Part shown: piece after piece, positions 41,162 through 50,012 of the stretch
How the letters are laid out: each line of letters begins with the position of its first letter
Position numbering within the stretch: the stretch's first letter is position 1
DNA from: Streptomyces sp. NBC_01268
GTDB lineage: Bacteria; Actinomycetota; Actinomycetes; Streptomycetales; Streptomycetaceae
Direction of reading: 5' to 3'
DNA length: 64,000 nucleotides
Assembly (NCBI RefSeq): GCF_036240795.1
Contig: NZ_CP108454.1
Location: 1,178,001 to 1,242,000 of the forward strand
Made by a program: the position numbers and the translations under genes
The notes under the pieces: generated by a model
What the model was told of the DNA's origin: nothing
Databases searched by the model: none
The model's input: only the letters and a program-made list of their open reading frames with translations

Positions 41162-41947
41162 TCAGATGAACTTCTGCTCCGCGAGGAACGCGGCGAGCTG
41201 CTTGCCGCCCTCGCCCTCGTCCTTGACGATCGTGCCCGCGGTGCGCGCCGGACGCTCGGCGGCCGAGTCGACCTTGGTCCAGGAGCCCTCCAGGCCGACC
41301 TCGTCCGCCTCGATGTCGAGGTCGGACAGGTCCAGGGACTCCACCGGCTTCTTCTTGGCGGCCATGATGCCCTTGAAGGACGGGTAGCGCGCCTCGCCCG
41401 ACTGGTCGGTCACGGAGACGACGGCCGGCAGGGAGGCCTCCAGCTGCTCGGAGGCGGTGTCGCCGTCACGGCGGCCCTTCACGGTGCCGTCCTCGACGGA
41501 GACCTCGGAGAGCAGCGTGACCTGCGGGACGCCCAGGCGCTCGGCGAGGATGGCCGGGAGGACACCCATGGTGCCGTCGGTGGAGGCCATGCCGGCGATG
41601 ACGAGGTCGTAGCCGGTCTTCTCGATCGCCTTGGCGAGCACCAGCGAGGTGCCCATGACGTCGGTGCCGTGCAGGTCGTCGTCCTCGACGTGGACGGCCT
41701 TGTCGGCGCCCATGGAGAGCGCCTTGCGCAGCGCGTCCTTGGCGTCCTCGGGGCCGACGGTCAGCACGGTGACCTCGGCGTCGTCGGCCTCTTCCGCGAT
41801 CTGGAGCGCCTGCTCGACCGCGTACTCGTCCAGCTCGGACAGCAGGCCGTCGACGTCGTCACGGTCGACGGTCAGGTCGTCCGCGAACTTCCGGTCGCCA
41901 GTGGCGTCCGGCACGTACTTCACACAGACAACGATCCTCAAGCTCAC
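41162..41947 (-). CDS. etfB: Electron transfer flavoprotein beta subunit
   Basis: 261 residues: LRIVVCVKYVPDATGDRKF at the start, AMP-binding region TVGPEDAKDALRKALSMGAD, GMASTDGTMG and a C-terminal arm that embraces EtfA (LAAFLAEQKFI). It is the first gene of the etfBA pair. ATG start at 41947; GTAGGAGA lies about ten bases upstream on the minus strand. Confidence 0.97.
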   Translation of the reverse strand: MSLRIVVCVKYVPDATGDRKFADDLTVDRDDVDGLLSELDEYAVEQALQIAEEADDAEVTVLTVGPEDAKDALRKALSMGADKAVHVEDDDLHGTDVMGTSLVLAKAIEKTGYDLVIAGMASTDGTMGVLPAILAERLGVPQVTLLSEVSVEDGTVKGRRDGDTASEQLEASLPAVVSVTDQSGEARYPSFKGIMAAKKKPVESLDLSDLDIEADEVGLEGSWTKVDSAAERPARTAGTIVKDEGEGGKQLAAFLAEQKFI

Positions 41948-42022
41948 GCCGGCTCTCCTACTGCATCGTCATAACTGGGCTGCCTTGTTGCTCGCAGCAT
42001 AGGCGCCTGAAGGGCTGGTTTC

Positions 42023-42049
42023 CGGTCGGGGCGTCGGACGCCCCGACCG
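42023..42049. terminator. Terminator downstream of the flavin reductase gene
   Basis: CGGTCGGGGCGTC (42023-42035) and GACGCCCCGACCG (42037-42049) are perfect complements about a single G. It lies about 100 bases after the flavin reductase stop, before the etfB promoter. Confidence 0.75.
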
Positions 42050-42146
42050 AAATATTACTCGCCAGTACACCCAGTTCGTTACGAGTGAGCAAGCGCTCAG
42101 CCGTGTGACCTTGCCAACGCGCCCGCAGCCCGCCGCGGGGGAACTC

Positions 42147-42680
42147 TCAGTCGCGCAGCGCGTTGAAGCGACCCTGGTGGTAGAGGAGCGGGCGGCCCAC
42201 GCCGTCCGGGTCGCCGGCGACCACCTCGGCTATCACGATCCGGTGGTCCCCGGCCGGGACCCGGGCCACCACGCGGCACACCAGCCAGGCCAGGACTCCG
42301 TCGAGCACGGGGACGCCCTCGGGGCCGCGGCTCCACCGGGTGGGAGCGCCGAAGCGGTCGGCGCCGCTGCGGGCGAAGGTGGCGGCCAGCTCCTGCTGGT
42401 GCTCGCCGAGTATGTGGACGCCGATGTGCTCGGCCTCGGCCACCACGGGCCAGCTGGAGGAGCCGGTACCGACGCCGAAGGAGATCAGCGGGGGTTCGGC
42501 GGCGACGGAGTTGAGCGAGGTCGCCGTGAAGCCGACCGGGCGCTCGCCGTGCGCGGTGATGACCGCGACACCGGCGGCGTGCTGCCGGAAGACGGAACGG
42601 AGCAGGTCGGGAGAGGCCTGTCGGGGTGCGCCGGGGGCGGGAATCGGCGGGAGCGTGCGGAGCTCGGGCGAGACCGTCAT
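42147..42680 (-). CDS. Flavin reductase-like FMN-binding protein
   Basis: 177 residues from the ATG at 42680. FMN-binding split barrel of the flavin reductase (HpaC-like) group: FRQHAAGVAVITAHGERPVGFTATSLNSVAAEPPLISFGVG, then AEHIGVHILGEHQQELA and a C-terminal YHQGRFNAL. These proteins supply reduced flavin to two-component monooxygenases, or act as standalone reductases. No monooxygenase is adjacent. AGAAGGACA precedes the start. Confidence 0.9.
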   Translation of the reverse strand: MTVSPELRTLPPIPAPGAPRQASPDLLRSVFRQHAAGVAVITAHGERPVGFTATSLNSVAAEPPLISFGVGTGSSSWPVVAEAEHIGVHILGEHQQELAATFARSGADRFGAPTRWSRGPEGVPVLDGVLAWLVCRVVARVPAGDHRIVIAEVVAGDPDGVGRPLLYHQGRFNALRD

Positions 42681-42901
42681 GGAATTGTCCTTCTGCGAGG
42701 GCGGCGTGAGGTGGGTCCCGGGTCGGTCAGACACCCGGACAGCGCGCGCTCGCGTTGCGGGCCAGGTCCACATGGGCCCGCCCGTAGAGAAGGAGTTCTG
42801 GGGGCACTACGCCAGACTGACGATCGTTGCCGCGTGCAGTCAAGTGCGTACCGCGATGTGGGAGATGTGTCACCGCGTCAGGGACCGTGCCGCACACCGC
42901 G

Positions 42902-43213
42902 TCAGACCGCCCGTCCGAGCGCGGCGATGACGTCGGCGCGCCGGGGCTGTCCGGCCGCCCTGCGCACGATCCGCCCCGACCGGTCGAGGACGAGCACCGT
43001 GGGCGTGCGGACGATGCCCAGCTCCCGCACGAGGTCCAGGCGCTCCTCGGCGTCGATCTCGACGTGCCCGACGCCGTCGACCATGGCGGCCACCTCGGCG
43101 AGCGTCCGGCGGGTGGCCCGGCAGGGCTGGCAGAAGGCGGTGGAGAACTGCACCAGGGTGGCGCGCTCCCCCAGCTCCGCGCCCAGCTGCTCGGCGCCCA
43201 CGACCTCGGTCAT
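42902..43213 (-). CDS. Thioredoxin-like protein
   Basis: 103 residues with a thioredoxin fold. The active site reads CQPC (C28-Q29-P30-C31, in FSTAFCQPCRATRR) instead of CGPC, and the cis-proline is in GIVRTPTVLVLD. It is a small stand-alone thiol-disulfide oxidoreductase of the cytosol, common in streptomycetes. It is 221 bases from the flavin reductase gene, on the same strand, so a shared operon is uncertain. Confidence 0.9.
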   Translation of the reverse strand: MTEVVGAEQLGAELGERATLVQFSTAFCQPCRATRRTLAEVAAMVDGVGHVEIDAEERLDLVRELGIVRTPTVLVLDRSGRIVRRAAGQPRRADVIAALGRAV

Positions 43214-43434
43214 CCCTCTGCTCCTCCTGTGGTCCGTACCGGGTGCAGCGTCGCACGTGAGCGAACGATTCCCGCCACGAGCACCCGGAGTGACGAGAAT
43301 CTCCCCGTACGAAGCCGCCTGGACTGGTCACGAGGGCCCACATGGGGCACGATCTGCCCAAAGCCGAAAACCTACGGCCGCGTAACTTCGCCGGGAGAAC
43401 CCTCCCAAGGCACTGACGAAGGGGTTCGTCCCAG

Positions 43435-44160
43435 ATGGCAGAGCTCGTCTATCGGCCGGTCATCGGCGCCGCCCTCACCATGTTCAAGGCGCTCGACCTG
43501 AAGATCGACACTCAGGGTTCGCAGCACATCCCCCGCGAGGGCGGGGCGGTCATCGTGAGCAACCACATCAGCTATCTGGACTTCATCTTCACCGGTCTGG
43601 CCGCACTGCCCCAGAAGCGTCTGGTGCGCTTCATGGCGAAGGAGTCGGTCTTCCGGCACAAGGTCTCCGGCCCGCTGATGCGCGCGATGAAGCACATCCC
43701 GGTGGACCGCGCCCAGGGCGAGAACGCCTACGAGCACGCGCTGCGCTCGCTGCGCGCGGGCGAGATCGTCGGCGTCTTCCCCGAGGCGACCATCTCGCAG
43801 TCGTTCACGCTGAAGAGCTTCAAGTCCGGTGCCGCGCGCCTCGCGCAGGAGGCGGGCGTCCCGCTGATCCCGATGGCGCTGTGGGGCACCCAGCGGGTGT
43901 GGACCAAGGGCCGGCCGCGGAACTTCAAGCGCAGCCACATCCCGATCACCATCCGCGTCGGCGAGCCGATGGAAGCCCCCGCCGACCAGTACGCGGGTGC
44001 GATCACCCGGCGGCTGCGCGGGCGCGTCCAGGAGCTCCTGGAGGCCGCGCAGCGCGCCTACCCGGTGCGCCCCAGGGACGCGGGCGACACCTGGTGGGTG
44101 CCGGCGCACCTCGGAGGCACGGCGCCGACGCCGGAAGAGGTCAAGGCCGCCGAGAAGTAG
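43435..44160 (+). CDS. Lysophospholipid acyltransferase (PlsC type)
   Basis: 241 residues. The acyltransferase motif NHISYLD (H44, D49) and the later FPEATIS and PLIPMALWGTQR blocks place it among 1-acyl-glycerol-3-phosphate acyltransferases of glycerophospholipid synthesis at the membrane. The Glu-Gly-Thr triplet of the second motif reads Glu-Ala-Thr. One weakly hydrophobic region lies near 10-25. The ATG has GAAGGGG upstream. It is preceded by a 221-base intergenic region. Confidence 0.92.
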   Translation: MAELVYRPVIGAALTMFKALDLKIDTQGSQHIPREGGAVIVSNHISYLDFIFTGLAALPQKRLVRFMAKESVFRHKVSGPLMRAMKHIPVDRAQGENAYEHALRSLRAGEIVGVFPEATISQSFTLKSFKSGAARLAQEAGVPLIPMALWGTQRVWTKGRPRNFKRSHIPITIRVGEPMEAPADQYAGAITRRLRGRVQELLEAAQRAYPVRPRDAGDTWWVPAHLGGTAPTPEEVKAAEK

Positions 44161-44193
44161 TCCCGCGGCGGCCCCGGCCCCTGCGACGAAACG

Positions 44194-44886
44194 TCACTCC
44201 GGGTCGCGGACCGTGATCTGCGCCCCGGGGCTGACCTTCTGCAGCGCCTCGGCGAGCTCCTCGCCGGCCGCGCGCAGCTCGTCGAGCGTCATCGGCTCCA
44301 GCGACTCCAGGAGGAAGATCGCGTCGGTGGTGTCGTCCTCGATGCGGGTGCGCGGGCCCTGGCGCCAGTTCCAGCGACGGCAGGTGACGCCCGCCTCGTC
44401 GCACCAGATGACCTCGCCGGGCTCGGGGTGCTCGACGCTCTCCTCGCCGCCCGCGACGGTGACGAAGTCCTCCTCGCCGGTGGCCCGGACGAGCCGCATC
44501 GAGCCCTCGATCCTGTTCAGGTCCTCGCCGCCGACCGGGATCAGGTGGGCCACGCTGATCGCGTTGTACGCGTCCACGAGCCGGTTGATCCGGGGCAGGC
44601 CGCCGTCCGCCAGGGCGCGCTTCGCCAGCGCCTCCGCGGAGTTGCGGGTACGGGAGGGCTTGGCGCCGAACGCGGAGTACGCGGCGCGCCAGGCGGCGAC
44701 ATGCGGGTCCTTGTCCGGGGCCTGTCCGTCCAGGCGCTCGGCGAGCCGTCGGGCGGCGTCGTCGAGCAGGGCCGAACTGGTCTCGTCGCTGGGCCCGTTG
44801 ACGAGTCCGCGCGCCTCGACGGCGAGGTGGGTGAAGCCGGGTACGAGGGTGCGTACCTCGTCGGAGACGGTGAGCGTCAGGGTCAT
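44194..44886 (-). CDS. B3/B4 tRNA-binding-domain protein
   Basis: 230 residues from the ATG at 44886. The protein consists essentially of one B3/B4 domain, as in the editing domain of the phenylalanyl-tRNA synthetase beta subunit: VNGPSDETSSALL, AWRAAYSAFGAKPSRTRNSAEAL, INRLVDAYNAISVAHLIPVGGEDL. Stand-alone members of this group are candidates for trans-editing of mischarged tRNA, but few have been tested. The neighbouring gene is plsC on the opposite strand. Confidence 0.87.
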   Translation of the reverse strand: MTLTLTVSDEVRTLVPGFTHLAVEARGLVNGPSDETSSALLDDAARRLAERLDGQAPDKDPHVAAWRAAYSAFGAKPSRTRNSAEALAKRALADGGLPRINRLVDAYNAISVAHLIPVGGEDLNRIEGSMRLVRATGEEDFVTVAGGEESVEHPEPGEVIWCDEAGVTCRRWNWRQGPRTRIEDDTTDAIFLLESLEPMTLDELRAAGEELAEALQKVSPGAQITVRDPE

Positions 44887-44992
44887 GGTCCGCCGTTCGG
44901 TGTTCCGGATTTCAGGGTGCGGTTCAGCATAGAGCACCGGAAAATGCACTTCACTGGACTTCGGCCGGAAGGGAACGGCCCAGGAAACGGAA

Positions 44993-45027
44993 CGGCCGGA
45001 CGGAAGTCGGTGACTTCCGTCCGGCCG
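44993..45027. terminator. Terminator of the DUF6421-SDR-threonine aldolase operon
   Basis: CGGCCGGACGGAAGTC (44993-45008) and GACTTCCGTCCGGCCG (45012-45027) form a perfect 16-bp stem with loop GGT, 21 bases after the aldolase stop. Confidence 0.85.
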
Positions 45028-45048
45028 TCGGCCGGTGCGCCCGAGGGG

Positions 45049-46128
45049 CTACCGCGACATCTCTTCCTTCAGCGCCTGGAGGAACGCGTCCACGTCGTCC
45101 TCCGAGGTGTCGAACGAGCACATCCAGCGCACGTCGCCGGCCGCCTCGTCCCAGAAGTAGAAGCGGAAGCGCTCCTGAAGCCGCCTGCTGACCTCGTGCG
45201 GCAGCCGCGCGAAGACCGCGTTGGCCTGGACCGGGTAGAGGATCTCGACCCCGTCCACGCCCCGCACGCCGGCCGCGAGGCGCTGGGCCATCGTGTTGGC
45301 GTGGCGGGCGTTGCGCAGCCACAGGTCCTTGGCGAGCAGCGCCTCCAGCTGGACCGACACGAAGCGCATCTTCGAGGCGAGCTGCATGGACAGCTTGCGC
45401 AGGTGCTTCATGTGGCTGACGGCGTCGGGGTTGAGCACGACCACGGCCTCGCCGAACATCATGCCGTTCTTGGTGCCGCCGTACGAGATGACGTCCACGC
45501 CCGCCGCGCTGGTGAACGCGCGCATGGGCACGTCCAGCGAGGCGGCCGCGTTGGCTATCCGGGCGCCGTCGAGGTGGACCTTCATGCCCTTGCCGTGGGC
45601 GTGCTCGACGATGGCCTTGATCTCGTCCACCGTGTAGACGGTGCCGAGCTCGGTGTTCTGGGTGATCGAGACGACCTGGGGCATGGCCCGGTGCTCGTCC
45701 TCCCAGCCCCAGGCCTGCCGGTCGATCAGCTCGGGGGTGAGCTTGCCGTCCGGGGTGGCCACGGTGAGCAGCTTGAGGCCGCCCATCCGCTCGGGGGCAC
45801 CGCCCTCGTCCACGTTGATGTGCGCGGACTCGGCGCAGATCACGGCGCCCCAGCGGTCGGTGAGCGCCTGGAGGGCGGTCACGTTGGCCCCGGTCCCGTT
45901 GAAGACCGGGAACGCCTCGGCCGTGGGGCCGAAGTGGCTGTGCATGATCCGCTGGAGGTGCTCGGTGTACTGGTCCTCGCCGTAGGCGACCTGGTGGCCG
46001 TCGTTGGCGAGGGCGATGGCCGCGAGGACCTCCGGGTGCACACCGGCGTAGTTGTCGCTGGCGAAGCCCCGCACCGACGGGTCGTGGTGACGACGGGCGT
46101 CGGTCTTCGGGCCCAGGGCCGCGGTCAC
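45049..46128 (-). CDS. Low-specificity L-threonine aldolase
   Basis: About 359 residues from the GTG at 46128, which overlaps the SDR stop in a GTGA arrangement. An alternative GTG at 46146 is also open. It is a type I PLP fold: FASDNYAG at the start, FNGTGANVTALQAL, HINVDEGG, the HLDGAR segment (185-190) and PLP lysine K220 in ISYGGTKNG. It cleaves beta-hydroxy amino acids to glycine and an aldehyde. As the last gene of a three-gene overlapping operon with a reductase and DUF6421, it may work in a small pathway rather than in general glycine metabolism. Confidence 0.92.
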   Translation of the reverse strand: MTAALGPKTDARRHHDPSVRGFASDNYAGVHPEVLAAIALANDGHQVAYGEDQYTEHLQRIMHSHFGPTAEAFPVFNGTGANVTALQALTDRWGAVICAESAHINVDEGGAPERMGGLKLLTVATPDGKLTPELIDRQAWGWEDEHRAMPQVVSITQNTELGTVYTVDEIKAIVEHAHGKGMKVHLDGARIANAAASLDVPMRAFTSAAGVDVISYGGTKNGMMFGEAVVVLNPDAVSHMKHLRKLSMQLASKMRFVSVQLEALLAKDLWLRNARHANTMAQRLAAGVRGVDGVEILYPVQANAVFARLPHEVSRRLQERFRFYFWDEAAGDVRWMCSFDTSEDDVDAFLQALKEEMSR

Positions 46129-46925
46129 GGCTTGGGGGTCAGCCACAGGCGCTGTCCATTCACTTCCTGCGCGGGCCGGTCCCAGAGTCCGGCGATGGCG
46201 TCGGCCAGTTCCTCGACGTCGGTGAAGCCCGCGAACTTCGCATTGGGGCGTTCGGCGCGCATGGCGTCGTGCACCAGTGCCTTGATCACCAGGATGGCAG
46301 CCGCGGCCTGGGCGCCGTCGTCGCCCCCCGCCTTGCGGTAGGAGTCCGCCATGGCCAGGGTCCACGCCTCGGCCGCCGCCTTGCCGGCGTTGTACGCGGC
46401 GTTGTTGGCGACCGGCTTGTGCGCACCGACCTGGCTGATCAGGGCGTAGCGGCCACGGCCGCCGCTGCGCAGCAGCCCGTCGTGGAAGGCGAGCGAGGTG
46501 TGCTGGACCGTACGGACCAGGAGCTTCTCCAGGAAGTCCCAGTCCTTGAGGTCGGTCTCGACGAAGGACTGACTGCCGCGCCAGCCTCCGACCAGGTGGA
46601 CCAGGCCGTCGATCCGGCCGAACTCCTTCTCGGTCTTCTCGGCCCACTCCTTGGTCGCGGCCAGGTCGAGCAGGTCGACCGTGTCGCCGATGACCCGGGC
46701 GCCGCCGTGGGCGTAGCGGGCGGCGTCGACGGCCTCCGCGAGGCGCGCCGGGTCGGCGTCGGAGCCGACCACGGTCGCGCCGGCCTCGGCCAGGCGCAGC
46801 AGGGTCGCCCGGCCGGCCGGGCCGGCCGCGCCGGCGACGGCGATGACGGCGCCGTCGAGCGGCCCACCGTTTCCGTTGGCGTTCATGGGCGCCGCCTCCT
46901 CCGTCTGCTCGGTGTCCGCGCTCAC
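46125..46925 (-). CDS. Short-chain dehydrogenase/reductase (SDR)
   Basis: 266 residues from the GTG at 46925, overlapping the DUF6421 stop by four bases. Cofactor glycine motif GAAGPAG (32-38) and catalytic S164 (LISQVG), Y178 and K182 (YNAGK). The substrate loop is short. It reduces or oxidises a carbonyl or hydroxyl group. Since it stands between DUF6421 and a threonine aldolase and both junctions are 4-base overlaps, the three products are probably made in matched amounts and act together. Confidence 0.93.
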   Translation of the reverse strand: MSADTEQTEEAAPMNANGNGGPLDGAVIAVAGAAGPAGRATLLRLAEAGATVVGSDADPARLAEAVDAARYAHGGARVIGDTVDLLDLAATKEWAEKTEKEFGRIDGLVHLVGGWRGSQSFVETDLKDWDFLEKLLVRTVQHTSLAFHDGLLRSGGRGRYALISQVGAHKPVANNAAYNAGKAAAEAWTLAMADSYRKAGGDDGAQAAAAILVIKALVHDAMRAERPNAKFAGFTDVEELADAIAGLWDRPAQEVNGQRLWLTPKP

Positions 46926-48328
46926 GCGGCGGCCCGCTCGGCGTCCGAAGCGTTCGCGGCGGTGATGCCCTTGGTGGCGGCGATCACGCTCTTGAGCTTC
47001 TTGGCGAGGGCCTCATAGAACATGCTGAGCGGAAACTCGTCCGGAAGCACGTCGTCGACCAGCTTGCGCGGCGGGAGGCTCAGGTCGAGGGCGTCGGGAC
47101 CCTTGGCCCAGGTGGAGCCGGGGTGCGGGGCGAGGTAGGTGGAGACGAGCTCGTACGCCTTGAACCAGTGGACCAGCTTCGGGCGGTCGATGCCGTCGCG
47201 GTAGAGCTGCTCGATCTCGCCGCAGAGCTGGTTGGTGACCTCGGGGGCCCGCTCCCAGTCGATCTTCAGCGTGTTGTCGGTCCAGCGCACCACGTCGTGC
47301 TTGTGCAGGTACGCGAAGAGCAGCTGGCCGCCGAGACCGTCGTAGTTGCGGTTGCGGTCGCCGGAGAGCGGGAAGCGGAACATGCGGTCGAAGAGGACCG
47401 CGTACTGCACGTCACGGCCGTGCTCGTTGCCCTCGGCCTCCAGCTTCACGGCCTCCTTGAAGGCGGTGAGGTCGCAGCGCAGCTCCTCCAGGCCGTACAT
47501 CCAGAACGGCTGGCGCTGCTTGATCATGAAGGGGTCGAACGGCAGGTCGCCGTGGCTGTGGGTGCGGTCGTGGACCATGTCCCACAGGACGAAGGCCTTC
47601 TCGCAGCGGTCCTGGTCCTCGACCATGGCGGCGATGTCCTCGGGCAGCTCGATGCCCAGGGTGTCGACGGCGGCCTCGGTGACCTTGCGGAAGCGGGCGG
47701 CCTCGCGGTCGCAGAAGATGCCACCCCAGCTGAAGCGCTCGGGGGCCTCGCGGACGGCGATGGTCTCCGGGAAGAGCACGGCCGAGTTGGTGTCGTACCC
47801 GGCGGTGAAGTCCTCGAAGGTGATGCCGCAGAACAGCGGGTTGTCGTAGCGGGTGGCCTCCAGCTCGGAGAGCCACTCCGGCCACACCATGCGCAGCACG
47901 ACGGCCTCGAAGTTGCGGTCCGGGTTGCCGTTCTGCGTGTACATCGGGAACAGCACGAGGTGCTGGAGCCCGTCCACGCGGTCGGCGGCCGGCTGGAAGG
48001 CCAGCAGCGCGTCGAGGAAGTCGGGGACCGCGAATCCGCCCTGGGCCCACTTGCGCAGGTCGGCGACGAGCGCGCGGTGGTACGCCGCGTCGTGCGGGAC
48101 CAGCGGGGAGAGCTTCTCGACCGCGGCGACGATGCGCTCGACGGTCTGCTCGGCGAGCGCCAGCGCGGGCGCGCCCTCGGCCCGGAAGTCGATGGAGCCG
48201 TCCGTGCTCTGCCAGGGGCGGAGCTCCTCCACGGCATTCTTGAGCTCGGGCCAGGCAGGGTGGTCGACCACGGGGGCGTCGGCGGATATCCCTCCACCGG
48301 TCACGTCCTGCACAAGAATTTCCGTCAT
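46922..48328 (-). CDS. DUF6421-family protein
   Basis: 468 residues from the ATG at 48328, with GGAGGAAGAGG directly upstream. A mostly helical enzyme-like protein of unknown function: conserved-looking YTQNGNPDRN, ATRYDNPLFCGITFEDFTAG, and D250-x-x-H253-D254-x-x-x-H257-x-H259 (DMVHDRTHSHGD), followed by WMYGLEELRCD with E281-E282. The closely spaced His and Asp residues look like a metal-binding site. First gene of an overlapping operon with an SDR and a threonine aldolase. I cannot assign a reaction. Confidence 0.87.
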   Translation of the reverse strand: MTEILVQDVTGGGISADAPVVDHPAWPELKNAVEELRPWQSTDGSIDFRAEGAPALALAEQTVERIVAAVEKLSPLVPHDAAYHRALVADLRKWAQGGFAVPDFLDALLAFQPAADRVDGLQHLVLFPMYTQNGNPDRNFEAVVLRMVWPEWLSELEATRYDNPLFCGITFEDFTAGYDTNSAVLFPETIAVREAPERFSWGGIFCDREAARFRKVTEAAVDTLGIELPEDIAAMVEDQDRCEKAFVLWDMVHDRTHSHGDLPFDPFMIKQRQPFWMYGLEELRCDLTAFKEAVKLEAEGNEHGRDVQYAVLFDRMFRFPLSGDRNRNYDGLGGQLLFAYLHKHDVVRWTDNTLKIDWERAPEVTNQLCGEIEQLYRDGIDRPKLVHWFKAYELVSTYLAPHPGSTWAKGPDALDLSLPPRKLVDDVLPDEFPLSMFYEALAKKLKSVIAATKGITAANASDAERAAA

Positions 48329-48584
48329 GCCTCTTCCTCCACAGGAGAACCTCGCGTCAAGACACCGTAACCATCGACGCTCCCTCACCACAAGAGGGTA
48401 AAGGGAAATCCTCCTGTCAGACCCCGGGGTAGACCGCGATTTTTCCTGCCTCGCCGGGTGGACGGCCGAGAAATTCGGTGTTCCGCGGGGACACCTCCGG
48501 TCGCGGGACCGGCTACTAGGCTGTTGCGCGAACCGCACCGGGCACGGCGGAGCCGGGCCGGTCCTCGACGGAGGCGAGAAGATC

Positions 48585-49265
48585 TTGAGTTTCCTCACCA
48601 TCGGCCATCGCGGAGTCATGGGCGTCGAGCCCGAGAACACCCTGCGCTCCTTCGTCCGGGCCGAGCGGGCCGGCCTGGACGTCATCGAGCTCGACCTGCA
48701 CCTCAGCAAGGACGGCGCCCTGGTCGTCATGCACGACGCGGAGGTCGACCGCACCACCGACGGCACCGGGCCGATCGCCGACAAGACCCTCGCGGAGCTG
48801 CGCGAGCTGGACGCGGGCGGCGGCGAGCGCGTCCCCGTCTTCGAGGAGGTCCTGGACGCCGTCGGCGCGCCGATCCAGGCGGAGATCAAGGACGTCGCAG
48901 CGGCCCGGACCCTCGCCGGGGTGATCCTCGCCCGCGAGCTCACCGGGCGCGTCGAGGTGATCTCCTTCCACGACGAGGCCCTCGCCGAGGTCCGCGCCCT
49001 CGTCCCCGCGGTGCGCACGGCGCTGGTGGCCGACCGGCGTCAGGCCGACGTGGTGGCGCGGGCCCTCGCGGTCGGCGCCGGCGCGCTCGTCCTCAATGTC
49101 CGGCACCTCACCCAGGACACCGTCGAGCGGGCGCACGCGGAAGGGCTGCGGGTGACGGGGTGGGTGGTGAACACCCAGGACGACCTGCGCCTGGCGCACG
49201 CCCTCGGGCTCGACGGCGTGACGACCGACCGCCCCGGGATCCGGGGCGACGGCCTCATCGCGTGA
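48585..49265 (+). CDS. Glycerophosphodiester phosphodiesterase
   Basis: 226 residues from a TTG start at 48585 (GGAGGCGAGAAGATC upstream). The GDPD motifs are complete: H8-R9 and E15 in GHRGVMGVEPEN, E35 and D37 in IELDLHLSKD, catalytic H50 in VVMHD. A TIM barrel with a C-terminal TDRPG. It hydrolyses glycerophosphodiesters to glycerol-3-phosphate and an alcohol. No signal peptide, so it is cytosolic. It is convergent with the GNAT gene. Confidence 0.93.
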   Translation: MSFLTIGHRGVMGVEPENTLRSFVRAERAGLDVIELDLHLSKDGALVVMHDAEVDRTTDGTGPIADKTLAELRELDAGGGERVPVFEEVLDAVGAPIQAEIKDVAAARTLAGVILARELTGRVEVISFHDEALAEVRALVPAVRTALVADRRQADVVARALAVGAGALVLNVRHLTQDTVERAHAEGLRVTGWVVNTQDDLRLAHALGLDGVTTDRPGIRGDGLIA

Positions 49266-49280
49266 GCGGCACCCTTCGGG

Positions 49281-49832
49281 TCAGCCGAGTTCCTTGACGA
49301 GCAGCTCGAACTGCAGGTCGTCGCGCTGTGGCAGGCCGAAGCGCTCGTCGCCGTACGGGAAGGGGGTCATCCGGCCCGTCCGGCGGTAGCCGCGCCGCTC
49401 GTACCAGGCGATCAGCTCCTCGCGGACCGAGATGACGGTCATGTGCATCTCGCGCACGTCCCAGAGCTCCCGCACCCGGCGCTCCGCCTCGGCGATGATC
49501 TGCCGGCCGAGGCCCGCGCCCTGGAGCTCCGGGCGGACCGCGAACATGCCGAAGTAGGCGGCCTCGCCGCGGTGTTCGAGCTGGCAGCAGGCGACGATGA
49601 CACCGTCGCGCTCCACCACCATCAGCCGGCTGCCCGGAGTGGCGATGACCGCCTCGACGCCCTCGGCGTCGGTGCGCTGCCCCTGGAGGATGTCCGCCTC
49701 GGTGGTCCAGCCCGCCCGGCTGGAGTCGCCCCGGTACGCCGACTCGACGAGCGGCACGAGCGCCGGCACGTCGTCCGGCACGGCGTCGCGGTAGGTGATG
49801 CGGCCGGTGTGCTGGGACTCGGCGGTGTCCAT
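49281..49832 (-). CDS. GNAT-family N-acetyltransferase
   Basis: 183 residues from the ATG at 49832. GNAT fold with motif A MFAVRPELQGAGLGRQIIAEAE (acetyl-CoA pyrophosphate loop QGAGLG) and C-terminal WYERRGYRRTGR. The N-terminal half (about 15-65) forms the acceptor side and contains PALVPLVESAYRG. The acceptor molecule is not predictable. It is convergent with the GDPD gene, 15 bases apart. Confidence 0.92.
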   Translation of the reverse strand: MDTAESQHTGRITYRDAVPDDVPALVPLVESAYRGDSSRAGWTTEADILQGQRTDAEGVEAVIATPGSRLMVVERDGVIVACCQLEHRGEAAYFGMFAVRPELQGAGLGRQIIAEAERRVRELWDVREMHMTVISVREELIAWYERRGYRRTGRMTPFPYGDERFGLPQRDDLQFELLVKELG

Positions 49833-50012
49833 GGGTGTGCGGGCTCCCCTCAGGCGCTGGCGATCGGCGTACGCGATCGCCCCGAGCCTAACGCGCGCCC
49901 CGCACTCCCCCTCGTACACCTGTGTGCGCCTCTGCGCCCGCGTAGGCGCTCCGGGCCCCGGGCATGCACTCGGGGTCGGGAGGGTTCGCGGTCGGCGAGG
50001 AGGGGGTCCGAC

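Noticed and set aside
40104..41947. Considered EtfBA to be part of a nitrogen-fixation (Fix) or electron-bifurcating system
   Set aside because: No fixC/fixX, dehydrogenase or hydrogenase gene nearby. The sequences fit the housekeeping ETF.
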